Shown here piece after piece: positions 11,401 through 23,023 of a stretch of DNA of 64,000 nucleotides (within the stretch, counting starts at the first letter, position 1; every line of letters starts with the position of its first letter). The position numbers were made by a program, and so were the translations under genes. A model generated the notes under the pieces. That model ran no database searches. It worked only from the letters and a program-made list of their open reading frames with translations, and was not told the DNA's origin. This stretch comes from Gremmenia infestans (Eukaryota > Ascomycota > Leotiomycetes > Helotiales > Hamatocanthoscyphaceae), in assembly GCA_032629725.1 (NCBI GenBank), contig JAFEVB010000036.1, positions 1,240,001 through 1,304,000 of the forward strand, given 5' to 3'.

Positions 11401-13190
11401 TTGTACCAAAGCCATCGTCTGGCAACAGCAACTCCTCGAATGCAGTAACGGCTTTCTCTTCCACTCCAGCTGCTACTGGACAGAGCGCATCTGCCGTCAA
11501 GCCACCAAAATTTGCTGCTGTCGATTTTACGGCGCAATTCGCCAAGCAAGCCGCGGCAGACAACGAGAAGAATGAAGAACGCCTATTACAAAAGGCTATA
11601 GATGAGGACTTAGATTCCGATGATGACGAAGAAGAGTTCCGCGCGAATTGGAAGAAAGCTCGGGCTGAGATGAAAGAAAAAGAAGAAAGGGATGTCAAGA
11701 GCTTAACCAACCGCTTTGTCCCAGTGCCAGGCAAAGGCTCTCCCTTTGGAACGTCAGCGCCGGTGTTCAATACGAACACTGCTTCTGAAATGTTTCCTAA
11801 ACAGGCTATCGTGGATTCCCAACCGCCGGTATCCTTGTTTAGTCAAAAGCCATCTCAGAATTCAGGTGGTACTTTTTTTAGTCCCAGTCCTGTGAATGGT
11901 TCCCGGGCATCAACACCAGGAGCCATTTCAAATTCGGGATCTGTTTTCGACGGCCACATAGCCGGGAAAACTCTCAAATTAGACAAGGGTATTTTCGCGC
12001 ATCTCAGTTCCGATACTGGTAGCGGGAAGGATGACGATGCGGATGAGGAAGATGCAGACAAAGATAACGGAGGCGAGAGCGATTCGGAAAACAAGGACCC
12101 TAACTACCAACCCGGCGAGGAAAGCAACAGCGGTCCTGGCACACCTGCTTCCGAAACAGGCGCAGGTATAGCCTCTGCCAAGAAACCTACGAACTCTTTT
12201 TTCGAACAATCAAAGCCCGTAGGTGAAGCCGATTCCGACTCCGGTACCAGTACACCGGTCAAGAGCTTGGCAGACCGAATGACATTTCCCTCGGGTACAG
12301 CCTTATTCCCCGCTACGTCTAACGATGAGAAGGAGAACACTCGGCCGAATGCAGAGAGACCTTCCCCAAATATCAAAAGTCCATTCTCCTCACTCAATGC
12401 ACCCGTGAATGGGGCTGCTGGAAACCATACCTGGAATCAGGGGAGCCCAATCAAATTTGGCTCCAGCACTCCAAACGGCGATACTAAAAACGATGCTCCA
12501 GCTCTGAGCGTCACAGCTGCAACTCCTACCAAATCTTCGAGCGTTTTCGGCAGTAGCCTCTTTGGAAATGCCAAGGAGACGAAGCCCCCTCAGTCCAATA
12601 TTTTCGGAAGCCTCACCAACTCCAAGCCCACGGTAGGCTTCAGCTTCGGCGCATCGAGCACTGGTCCTTCTCTCTTCCCTTCTGCAGTGCCTTCTGCTGG
12701 TACTTCCCTCTTCCCTTCTGCAGTGCCTTCTGCTAGTACTTCTCGTGCCACTAGCCCGGGTGCAACAACCGATGGCGATAGTGGCATAGAGGGTGAGCCT
12801 GATGCCGAGCGTCATGAGCAGATTGATCTTACCTCAGGTGGGCCTGGCGAGGAAGATGAAGAGGTGCTCCATGAGGTCCGTGCCAAGACAACCAAGTTTG
12901 TCACGAAGGACGGCAAAGGAGCTTGGGAGACTAGAGGCGTAGGACCCTTGAGAGTCCTTAAGAACAAGGATACTGGGGCAGTCAGAATGCTCCAACGTGG
13001 CGACCCTAGCGGCAAGATTGTGTTCAACAAAGGCGTTCTTATCAACGCGAAGTACGAAGCAACAGGAAAGACTGTGAAAGTTATGGCTCTGGCTGGAAAT
13101 GGCGACACTCTCGAGACTTGGGTAATACAGTTCAAGACGCCGGAGTTTGCGCAGGCTTTGGCTGCAGTTCTAGAGGCAAACAAGACATGA
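8440..13190 (+). CDS. nup2: FG nucleoporin with C-terminal Ran-binding domain (Nup2/Nup50 family)
   Basis: Two exons, 8440-10212 and 10266-13190, join in phase 0 to 1565 aa. Residues about 30-560 are a long disordered FG region (GLFGG, FSFSG, and many NxFG, SxFG, LFGN repeats) that would line the pore and bind karyopherins. Residues about 590-740 form a conserved-looking, mainly helical segment. It is followed by KRAADDENEENEPPTKR, which resembles the Nup50-type karyopherin-binding/NLS region. More FG and acidic stretches follow, and the last 125 residues are a RanBP1-type domain (TKFVTKDGKGAWETRGVGPL, then LRVLKNKDTGAVRMLQR). The architecture is that of fungal Nup2, a mobile nuclear-basket nucleoporin that aids importin-alpha recycling. 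The symbol is by family; orthology was not tested. Confidence 0.87.
12672..12743 (+). repeat. 36-bp tandem duplication inside the nucleoporin gene
   Basis: Two adjacent 36-bp units differ at only two positions and encode 12-residue copies reading SLFPSAVPSAGT and SLFPSAVPSAST just before the Ran-binding domain. The near-identity at DNA level points to a recent in-frame duplication. Confidence 0.85.
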
Positions 13191-14108
13191 TCTTGAATGC
13201 CTGAGGTATATGAGTAACCTGGAATTGGTCTCTATGGGCGGACACAATTTCTTGATCGACATAATCTTGTGTCTATGGCATTGATGGTGGGGGCGATGGT
13301 GATATGGAGGAAGTTAGATTGATTGTCGTGGTGACACAAAATTTTTTGACATGTTCTTGCTTTTCGTTTATACCAAAAAGACGCATACGGATCCGGGATG
13401 GATGGTTTTCGCGGCATGAGTCTGGCGTCATAGGGGGTTTACATGCATAGCGGTACAGTCGTTGTGGATTGATACGCGTGGTGTTGGCGTTGATAGACTT
13501 TGTAATGAAGCTTTGTAACTTACATAATTGCATTCGGGAACAAGCACCCCCTTTTCAAGTATTCTCGAATTCCTATGCCGTAAAGTTGATTATTTCTCAG
13601 TGTTCACCTGTGTCAGTGGCTGAAAATCTAAAAAATGTTCAAGAATTGTAAAACATCAAGGACGCGGGTCTGCCCAGGATATGATACAGATCCGTCAAAG
13701 TAATCAGGTATTTTACCCCCCACCTGGAGAAGTCAGTACGCCAGTATTTCTCGATCCGTTCCCGAAACTTGATTATACAATGATATGCTTGCCTCTTTTG
13801 CTCTTTCAATCCCAGGAGCCGATCAGGTCTCGCCCATCAAGGCCTGAGTTGCACTTCATTTTCAAGTCTGGATAACCCCCACTTGTTCCTTCCTTACTAG
13901 AATGGCTGAAGGTACTCACTACATGAAGATAGGTTCGGTGGTTGTAAATGTTCTACACTCTACCAATGCAGTTCGTAATTCTCTAAGTTGATGCAACATA
14001 TCGACATGTGAAGTTATTTTGCCCATAATCCAATCCAAAAATTGCCCCAATAATGCCACTGTATAAAGCTCAGAGTCATGCCCTGCCCTGCCTTCCTTTC
14101 CCACTACT
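13191..14108. other. Intergenic spacer between convergent genes
   Basis: This holds the 3' flanks of the nucleoporin (+) and acyl-CoA dehydrogenase (-) genes. No coding signal, RNA gene or repeat was recognised; short ORFs have no domain. Confidence 0.5.
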
Positions 14109-16036
14109 CTACAACATACTCTTCGGCATATTCTTCAACGCTTGTCTCACGCCCAAATCGCCCAAAACCTCCTCAGCGCCGCCCAGGATAGCATCAAACT
14201 TATACGTGCGGTGGAACATCTCAATCGTGCGCCCCATTCCCGTCCGGGTCAAAGCCCTGCCGCCGAATATCTGCACAGCCTCGTCGGCAATCTCGTGCGC
14301 GGAACGTGTGGCGAACATTTTGAGGAGGCCGATGGGGCCTGCTAGGTGCTGCGATTGTTGCGAGTAGGGCATTTGTGTCATTTGGTAGGTGATGTTTTCG
14401 AGCCAGGCTTGATTGGCTTCACAGTGAGATATCATTTTCGCTAGTCTGTAGTGGTGGTGGATTGTCAGTATATGGAGAAAATATGGAAATCGAGGAACAG
14501 GTGGGGGGGTGCTTACTTTTGGCGGATAACTGGTTGTTCGATTAGCTTCTTTCCGAAGACCAATCGCTGGTTGCTCCATTTCAGACACTCTTCTGTTACG
14601 GAACGGCTCTGGCGAATCACAGCACAGCACATCATCCAGCGCTCGTGGTTAAAATTTGCGAGGATGACATAAATCCCCTTGTTTTCTTTGCCCAGGAGGT
14701 TCTCTACGGGGACTTTGACACTGTTTACAGTTAGTAGGGAGGTATCTTTGGAGAGCTAGAGTTCATACTTATCAAATGTGATGAATGTAGTACCTGCAGC
14801 TGCAGAATAAGAAGTCTTGATGGCACTGGTTTCAACGCCTTCTTGTCGCTCAATCAGAAGTACAGATAATCCTTTATCAGTGCGCACTCCAACCACGAAG
14901 TAGTCACAGAACACGCCATTGGTAATCCACTTCTTAGTACCATTGACGATATAGTGTTTTCCTATAGTCGATCGGTGATTAGCGGTTGTTCTTCCCGGAA
15001 GGTATCAAAAGCGACAGAACAGATTGCTTCAAAAGCAGTCGGGTTTTTTGCAAGTTGAGAAAGCCTAATAATAAACATCTCTTAAAGGTACAGAGAGGTA
15101 ATAAGTGCTTGGAAACATACCATCTGGCGTCTTGGTCGCCGTTGTTCTAATGCCCGCTACATCACTTCCAGCGAAAGCTTCGGTGATGGCCAGGCAGATC
15201 TTCTTTTCCCCAGAAAAGACTTCCTTGGCGATCTTTGTCTTCCATGCTTCGTCATTGGCAAATTGTAGAACAGCTGATAGGGAGATTGTCATTCTAAAAG
15301 TATGTTAGCGTTAGAATGTTTCAATTTCAGGGGATACATTGAGCTGATATAAGTATCTCATATGAACAAAACAATCAGCTCCGGTATTTTGTACTCACCC
15401 AGCCATGTTTCCATCTTGAAATCCTCTGGCATTCGCCCGGACCATTTCCTGCCCCAAAATCATATCGTGGAAGTAGTCGAATTCGTCTCCCGCCATCACA
15501 CCATCCATCAAGCTAACGCCATGCATATGTTTACCAGGACCCAACCGCATATGTAGGATACCCTTCTTCGACATCTTATCGATAAGTTCTTGTGGGATAT
15601 GTTTTCCCTCCTCCTCACATTGCTGTGCTACAGGGTAGACTTCCGTGTCTACGAAAACTCGTACTGCCTTCTGTAACTTCCGATGACTCTCTTTGTAGTA
15701 CGGGCTCTTGAATTGAGGGGTAAGCCATGTTGGCTCGCCATATGGAACCAAGCTCAGGTCTCCAGGCTTATGCTCAATGACCTGGGGCTTCTCGCCCTGG
15801 ATAGTGCCAATGCAGAGACTCGAGTACTTCTGCAGCACTTCCTGTTTGTGGAGATTGTAGAATGCTTCGGTAGCATCGGTGCCCGCGACCTGCTTCAGGA
15901 CGTATTCGCCGCCAGGATGCGCATCAATGAAGTCGGAAACATCGAAGACCTTGCTATCAATAATGAACCAGGTCGAGTCTTCAGACGAGCCGTTCTTTGC
16001 GACTTCGTCCCGGGAGAAGGTCTTCAGAGCAACCAT
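14109..16036 (-). CDS. Cytochrome b5-acyl-CoA dehydrogenase fusion
   Basis: Five exons on the minus strand, 16036-15399, 15293-15121, 14961-14769, 14720-14517 and 14445-14109, give 514 aa in consistent phase. Residues 1-80 are a cytochrome b5 domain with both haem ligands visible, His40 in DAHPGGEYVL and His63 in YNLHKQEV. The rest is an acyl-CoA dehydrogenase: FAD/substrate segments such as ICLAITEAFAGSDVAGIRTT and GTKKWITNG, the helical C-terminal domain, and the closing AVQIFGGRALTRTGMGR. The b5 domain presumably passes electrons to or from the flavin. The last three residues are SML, a possible non-canonical PTS1, so a peroxisomal site is possible but unproven. The acceptor of the last intron is TACAG; using the next AG would break the frame. 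Confidence 0.92.
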
Positions 16037-18058
16037 GGTGGATAGACTATTTGTAGAAAGAATATTTAAATCAGAAGGAAAGAAAAGGAAATCGTCGAGT
16101 TTGGCAGGTTTGAAAAGATGGCTTACACAGGTATTTACGTGAGATGGGGTATTGGAATTGTTATGAAGTAAATCTGGGGTAGGTACTTTACCGGGTAGCT
16201 CAACCTAGGCTAGGCTGCGGACCGAGGCTTGATTAGCCGACCAATCATTGTCTTGCATTTACAAAGCGCTTTTCACTCCAACAACACTAGATGAACGACA
16301 CAATATCAAGACATCAATACATCAGGATATCAATACCATCGTATTAGACCAGTTCAGTGTTTGTCCGGTACCTCGCGATCCCGAAGGTGCCAAGCCAGTG
16401 CAAGCAAACAAATCTTCGGTACAAGTAGCTTCTTCTTCGATTGCACATGCAAGTCTTGTCGGTTTTGCCATTATACACAATTCAATGATTTCTTTTCTGA
16501 GCCGCCCGGCTGACATCGAGAACAAGCGTTTCAGTTAGCTAAGCAAGGAGCTCAAGCTAGATTCCCAAAAACATGAATAGGTCAAGTGATCATAGTATTA
16601 AGGGCCTATGCTAACGCTACTCGAATTGCTTATCTAAAACCTCCTTGGCTAATGGAGCTGCTGTGTGAAGTACCTCGTACTAAGCAGCTCAACGGTCCAA
16701 TGGACACGCACAAGCCTTCCAGCGCAGACACTACTTGTTGTTGTTAGACCCGTTCGCCCTTCGCCCTTAGCCTTTCGCCCTCTGCCCCCCTACGCCAATC
16801 TGCCATTCAACCCCAAACGCCAACCATAGATCCGCCCTTTTCCTGCCAGCGGAATCGGATCGGTCACTATTTCCTTCAAAAACGGCGTATAATGCTACTT
16901 GGTGTTAGTAACATCCGATATCAGGGCGTAAAAGGGCGAATCGGAACATAGGACAATACAATGTCCCATCTTGAGTGGTAACTTCGAGTCGATAACTTCG
17001 GTCCTGGTGCTATTACACATAACCATAAGGTCTGGATTTTTCCAAAATGTGTGCGAAACTGAGAGCAAAGCAAGCTCCAAAACCGCTTTGACGGTTCTCT
17101 CAATTTCACACTCAAGATGGAACACTATGCTATCCTAATTTTCGAATGTTAATAGGTCGACGACTTACCTCAATTACGCCGAACCTAATCCTTCACGTCT
17201 ATTGCCCTTGACTGCAAATTGTCAGCTCTTTGAAAGTTTCAACTGGAGACCAAACTGACAATGGATCATCGGGGTTTGGTTTTGGCCCGGGCTTGGGCTT
17301 GGGCTCTCTTTGCACTTTCCGGTAAGGGAATAGGAATGGTTGGTTTATGATGAGCGTCATGTTGTTGATGATCATGTGATAGTTCTAAAGTCTCGATGTT
17401 TTTGGTGAAGTATCATATAAGAGTTTTCAAGATGGGGTGGTAGGAACTCTTTATCTATATTTTTTCTTCCCTCTTCCTAGCTGCAAAGCCGGGGTTTCTC
17501 TTGATAGCAATCTGCCCCTTTCAAAGGGCGGCTTGCCCCGCCCCCTTTAGGTATTTACAGGGTGTTTACAGGATTGATGATAGCCATTCGATGGGCTTGA
17601 CCTTTTTGCTGCCTCCAATTAATACCGATCAAGGTGCCTTCTGGGCTGTGTATTGGTTTATGACTGGGCAGACTCGCAGACCGACGCAGTTGCGTATCTT
17701 CGGTGTGTCGGACAACGCAGCGACGACTCAGAGCAATAGCGGAAGCCTAAATAACAAGGATCGACAGTGTCAGACGACTCATGGGCGTCGGTCAGTGGTT
17801 GATTTCTTCCTATTCCCCGCTTTTTCATGCATCTTTTACCCAAATACAGACACCTCGGAGGTCAGGCGTGCCAAGCAAGTTATTGTACGACACGACTGCG
17901 CAAAAACTCATTGGCGTAAAGCCCCGCCGAACCGCCCTGCCTGACTGCACAGCCCACGTCACGCAATTGCGCGGTTGACATGTTTGCCTCAGCACTTGGG
18001 ACATTGGGCCGCAACTTCTTGGATTTCCCAAGTTTCTCCCACCTGCAGACTGTCTATC
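16037..18058. other. Long divergent intergenic region
   Basis: About 2 kb separates the acyl-CoA dehydrogenase (-) and C2H2-like (+) genes. No confident gene. A weak two-exon ORF possibility exists at 17261-17944 (discussed under findings). Repetitive CGCCCTT-like pyrimidine runs occur near 16750-16800. No RNA gene was recognised. Confidence 0.4.
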
Positions 18059-20422
18059 ATGGAGCCGCCTACCCGATATCGCGAATGTATTTGTGAAGAC
18101 TTTGAAGGAAGTTGCTTGATGAGACCCATTCTACCTTGGAGGGATGGCCTGATCAGCTGGGACAGTGATGAGTATCGTTTCGGAGATAAGGGCTCTCCCT
18201 CTATGACTTCTGGGTCTTCACAGCCATCTACATCACGCATCACCCCCGAAGCTGAGCCTAAATGGAGCAATAGGCAGGGACCAAACATCGATCCATCTAT
18301 AGCACAGATTGCATCGGAAGCTGACTCACCATGGGACATCAGCGAAGCATCAGGCACTCGACTATATTCAACTAACGACGACTTATTCCCCAAATATTAC
18401 ACTGAATCCGAAAAGTGTTGCAACGGCAGTTCTCGGTGCTCTCAATTTTATTTACACAGAACCGAACATACTAGCTTTCACGAGAATGCTAATACAAGGG
18501 AGTGCGAACACTTTCATCTTTGCTGTGATGAGGATGGCGACAACATCTCAGACGATCAGAGCGAGTGGAGTGAGGAATCCTATAATATTGAGACTATTGT
18601 AGTCAGGGCATTACCCGAGGATCTTCCTCTTGCTGCACACCTGATACCAATCCTGTACCGAGATTATCATGTTGGTTCACAGGTCAATATAATACAAAAG
18701 GTTCTTCCATGGCGCGAGGATATCACAAGTGATGGGAAGAATATACATTCTCCTGGAGCCTCTGGCACATCGGAAAGGCATCCTGAAAAAACGCACTAGA
18801 AATACTGGATCAGATGGCGGTGATGATGAGGATGAGGATGGAGGGGGTGATGACGAGGACAAACGAAAGCGGAAAAGGATGAAAGGTAAGAGCGTCCTCC
18901 CATTCTTGTTTGCGCTTTGCATGAAATCCGGTCTTCGGGGACATGGCTGGTCTATTCTTCTTTGCATTTGCATGCTACAAAAGGACGGGAATCATTTTCT
19001 AGGAAATATAAAATTGTAGCTGCTCCAGCCCCTAGAGAATGTCTTGAGCGGCTACGAAGACGAGGAAAGCTACAATTTGGTGACCTGCGACTAATGAGCA
19101 CTGTTCTTAGGAAATTTCGAGAGCGACAGGGTCGAACCAAATGCTCGTCTTGCCTGCCCTTTCCATAAAAAGGATCCCACAAAATATAACGTCCAGTTCG
19201 ATGATGCAGGCGAAGAACCTGCCGACAAAACGAAGAAAACAGAGTTTCGTGCTTGTGCCGGGCCTGGATTCAAGAATATCCAACGCTTGAAGTGAGTCTT
19301 CTTGTTGCAAGTACGCAGATGTTGCTCTAATAAAGCTCTAGGGAACATCTTAAACGAAAGCATTATCCTGTTCAATGTGATCGGTGTTACACGATATTCC
19401 CCGGTTCTCGGGCAATTTCTATCACTGAACTGGAAAGACATCGCCAGCTTCCTACACCATGCGAGCGAAAAGAATCCTCTTTGAAAGAAGGCATTAGCGA
19501 CGCACAATGGGCACAGTTGGACAAGAAGACAAGCAGCAAGGACAGTGTCGGTACTTCAAACGTCGAGAAGTGGAACCATATATGGAGTGTCTTGTTTCCG
19601 GACATACCAGTGCCATCAACTCCTTGTAAGTGTAGCTTTCGTAACTGCTGCGATGGAAGGCAAGGAGTGGGTATCGTAGGCGTTTTCCAGAATAGCTTTT
19701 GACGTGAGCGGTTTTCAACAGCCGAAGTTTTAAGGTCTATAATGTGACTTTCGATTCTTATTTCTATTTCAATTTTGTATCTGTCTATGAACCATTTACA
19801 CAGTTCTATCTTTACATCTAAGCTGATCGTTCTCTCAGGGTACGACAGCCCCTCAAAAGAGCTCATGATTTCAAACGAACAAAACCGCCCATTCGTCGAC
19901 CTGTTCAGACAAATGCTGGATTACCAAGTAACCCAGCAAGACATACAAATTCCCAAAGAGTTACAAGAGACTATTAAAACCCAAATCGTTACACTAGCTG
20001 GAAAAGCTTTCGCAGTCTATTCAGCATTCGAAGGAAGCACTTCAATGAACTCGAAATCCACACGAAGCCTACAGTGCACTTCCACGTCCGGGGGTGCAAT
20101 ACAGCCCATATTTTCGATTGCAAGCGACCGAACACAGCGTCGTTCAACAATGTCATCAACGAGTGCGCCCTCAAGCGTGGTATCGATGGATAGTCCCGAA
20201 TCAATTGAGGGAATGAACTATCCTCCCATCATATTTAACCTCACGTCGAATCCCTTGGGCGGATCGCATGATACTCTCGTCGCGTCTCCGCTCCCGAGTT
20301 CAGACGTAGATGATTTTGTTCCGCCAAGAGATCAGGAGACATCTAGTAGGTTAGATGGCGTTGTTCATCAAGCGACATCTGGAGACAGCCAAACGCGCGG
20401 TGAAGATAAGGGCGGAGCGTAA
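18059..20422 (+). CDS. C2H2-type zinc-finger-like protein, Pezizomycotina family
   Basis: Best model: five exons, 18059-18728, 18814-18885, 19111-19291, 19342-19625 and 19839-20422, giving 596 aa. The family is recognised from the sequence NARLACPFHKKDPTKYNV, then CAGPGFKNIQRLKEHLKRKH, then a Cys/His pair region (PVQCDRCYTIFPG ... HRQLPTPCE). This is a common and often multi-copy filamentous-fungal arrangement with degenerate zinc-finger motifs. The N-terminal half is Ser/Asp-rich and unstructured, and an acidic then basic stretch (DDEDKRKRKR) precedes the fingers. A nuclear role is plausible but not shown. Exons 3-5 are solid. The junction after exon 1 is uncertain because the reading frame must shift there; an alternative intron at 18655-18700 also works. 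Confidence 0.75.
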
Positions 20423-21113
20423 AGTTATCGGATTTTTGAAAGCCGGGTAGAGTATGGGTCATGATACTATTGCTCAATTCAGTGAGCGATCCAGGTAGTT
20501 TAGCTAAGCTAAGACTCCCTACTTATCCTTCAGGACCCAGTCAATTAAGAGGTAAATAGTGACCTGTAAACACATTTCGCCATATGAATGCAGATCATTC
20601 CAACATTACCTCCAAAGACACATGTCAAAAATTCTGGAAGTCTTGTTGATATCATAGTTATTCCGGCGGCCGTCTGCCTAATTACTCTCGACGAAGTCTA
20701 ATCCTATTGTGGTTGCAGATTAAAAAGTAATTCATACCGCCAGTAACTCATACGGCAAGGAAACATATTGAATAATCTTATATGCAGTGAGGATGTTTGT
20801 AGCTAGTGCAGAATGTGTACTCCCTTTCTCTTATAGTATCGCCTGCCTATTTAAGCTTGCTACATCGGCGAACCCCGCAGCGGGGGAAGTGAGCAAATAG
20901 GTAGGTATCTTGACTACGCGCGTATAGTAGAGAGACAAAAGCACCCACCTCACCACTGGGACCCCATTCAACAGTGGGATATATCTCTTCAAAATAGTTC
21001 AATTCTTTCTTCTCGAAGTACGATCACGGACGTTCGCAAGCAAGTCAGCTGCAGAGAGCTTGATATCAAATACCGATCTCGCACGTCATCTAAGGAAAGT
21101 CGAGCTCTCTATA
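20423..21113. other. Intergenic spacer and deaminase promoter
   Basis: No gene seen. A TATTTAA box at 20848-20854 and a GC-rich palindrome at 20873-20885 lie upstream of the deaminase gene. Confidence 0.5.
20848..20885 (+). promoter_or_regulatory. TATA-like box followed by GCGGGG palindrome
   Basis: TATTTAA (20848-20854) is followed 18 bp later by CCCCGC-A-GCGGGG (20873-20885). The latter is a perfect 6-bp inverted repeat around one base, and each arm matches the CreA/Mig1 consensus SYGGRG. It is about 230 bp upstream of the deaminase ATG. Regulatory meaning is inferred. Confidence 0.4.
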
Positions 21114-23023
21114 ATGCAGGCCCGAGTTAAAAACATAGAATGGCCTTCGCAGATTCCAGACAACGAATGGGCTTTGGTCAAAGAGGGGATCCCAAGTACT
21201 GAGGAGCCATTCATCTCCCAATACGTGTCTGGACGTGAAGCTCTCATTGCACAGGAGAAGAAACAACGAAGCGGTAAACTTCACATCCCTCCAATCCATC
21301 ACTCCCCCACTAATTGTACTTCCAGACCACTCATTCCGCCAATCCCTCTCCCCAATCGGCCGTGAAGCCTGCGAAATCGTCTCCCGCATCCGCGCTGAAG
21401 AACAGGCCTCAATATGGAACTCCGAACTTGAAGATATCCTGGCCCAGAAGGCAGGCGCGAACGTATATCCGGGCATGATGTTTAGTCTTGCCAAGGACCG
21501 GATGGAGAAGACGAAGCTCTGGCAAATTGTGAGAAAGATGCCGAAGGGGGCGTTGCTGCATGCACATATGGACGCTATGGTAGATTTCGATTACTTATTC
21601 AATGTGTTGCTGGATACGAAGGGTATGCATATTTATTCTGCGCAGCATTTGGGGACCGAGGAGGCAAGGGGGGGAGTGTCGTTTAAATTTCTGTTTCAGA
21701 AAACTGATAGAGGTATGTCATCACAGTAAGAGATCAAGTTTGTCTATGGAGCGTAGCTAACGTTGTGAATAGTGGGTGAGAAATCGATTTGGAGCTCGGA
21801 GTACAACCCTGGCACACCAATTCTTCTCACAGAAGCGGCGGATGCTTTCCCAAATGGCGGACGAGTGGAATTTATTGCCTGGCTGAAGAGTCGGACGACG
21901 ATCACAAATACCGAATCTATTGAGCACCATCATGGTGTAGATGCAGTCTGGAGAAAGTTCACTTCTTGTTTCAGTATTCTAAACACTATCATCTTCTACG
22001 AGCCAATATTCAGGCTCTTCATGAGAAGATTGATGAAGCAACTACTTGATGATGGCGTTAAGTGGATCGATTTGAGACTTGCATTTACCTTCAGGTACTA
22101 TAGAGAGGGGAAGGATGAGCCAGAAGAGAGTTTTGACAGGATGTTCTACGTTTTTGGCGAAGAGATTGAGAATTTTAAGGCCTCCGAAGAAGGCAAAGGT
22201 TTCTGGGGCGCAAGAATGATCTGGACCGGTCTTCGAGTACTCGATACGAGAAAGATTGTAGAAGATATGGATGCTTGCATCACTATCAAGATGACATATC
22301 CTCACCTCATCTCTGGATATGACTTGGTCGGACAAGAGGATGCTGGTCGACCTCTAAAGGATGTGCTTCCAGAGCTGTTCTGGTTCAAGAAACAGTGTGC
22401 TCAAGAAGGCGTTGAAATCCCCTTCTTTTTCCATGTATGGATCTTCTTTCGAAAAACTTGATCTTCCAACTGACATTTACCAGGCTGGAGAATGTCTCGG
22501 TGACGGTAGCGACACCGACCAGAATCTATTTGATGCTGTTCTTCTGGGGACCAGAAGAATCGGCCATGGCTTCTCTCTTTACAAGCACCCGCTTCTCATT
22601 GACATGGTAAAGGAAAAGAAGATTCTCGTGGAAAGTTGTCCCATTTCCAACGAGGTCCTTCGTCTGTGTGCGTCGGTTATGTCTCATACATTACCAGCAC
22701 TTCTTGCTCGCGGAGTCTCTTGCTCGCTTTGCAATGACGACCCGGCAATCCTGGGTCAGGACACCGCTGGAATGACTCATGACTTCTGGCAGGCTTTGCA
22801 AGGTTGGGACAATCTTGGTCTTGCTGGACTTGGGTCCCTTGCAGAGAATAGTGTTCGCTGGGCGGCATTTGAAGACCAAAACTCCACAAAATGGGTTCAG
22901 GACATCAAGGATGCCACTCTTGGAAACGGTGTGAGAGCCGAGAGAATGAAGCAGTGGTCTGTGGAGTGGGAACAATATTGTTTGTGGATTGTCACGGAGT
23001 TTGGCAATTATGCAGACAACTAG
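21114..23023 (+). CDS. Adenosine deaminase-related protein (ADA2/ADGF type)
   Basis: Four exons, 21114-21273, 21326-21712, 21773-22434 and 22484-23023, join in phase to 582 aa. Metal-dependent deaminase signatures appear in order: KGALLHAHMDAM (HxH metal ligands), FFFHAGECLGDG (HAGE, created only after the 49-nt intron is removed), GTRRIGHGFSL and SLCNDDPAIL (the SDDP-like catalytic Asp pair). The order and the long N-terminal region fit the ADGF/ADA2 branch, which deaminates adenosine or deoxyadenosine. Unlike animal ADA2 there is no signal peptide (it starts MQARVKNIEWPS), so it should be intracellular. An earlier in-frame TTG exists, but the first ATG is at 21114. Confidence 0.9.

Noticed and set aside
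10964..11779. 271-codon ORF antisense to the nucleoporin
   Set aside because: Antisense to Ser/Pro-rich coding sequence, which commonly leaves the opposite frame open; no domain.
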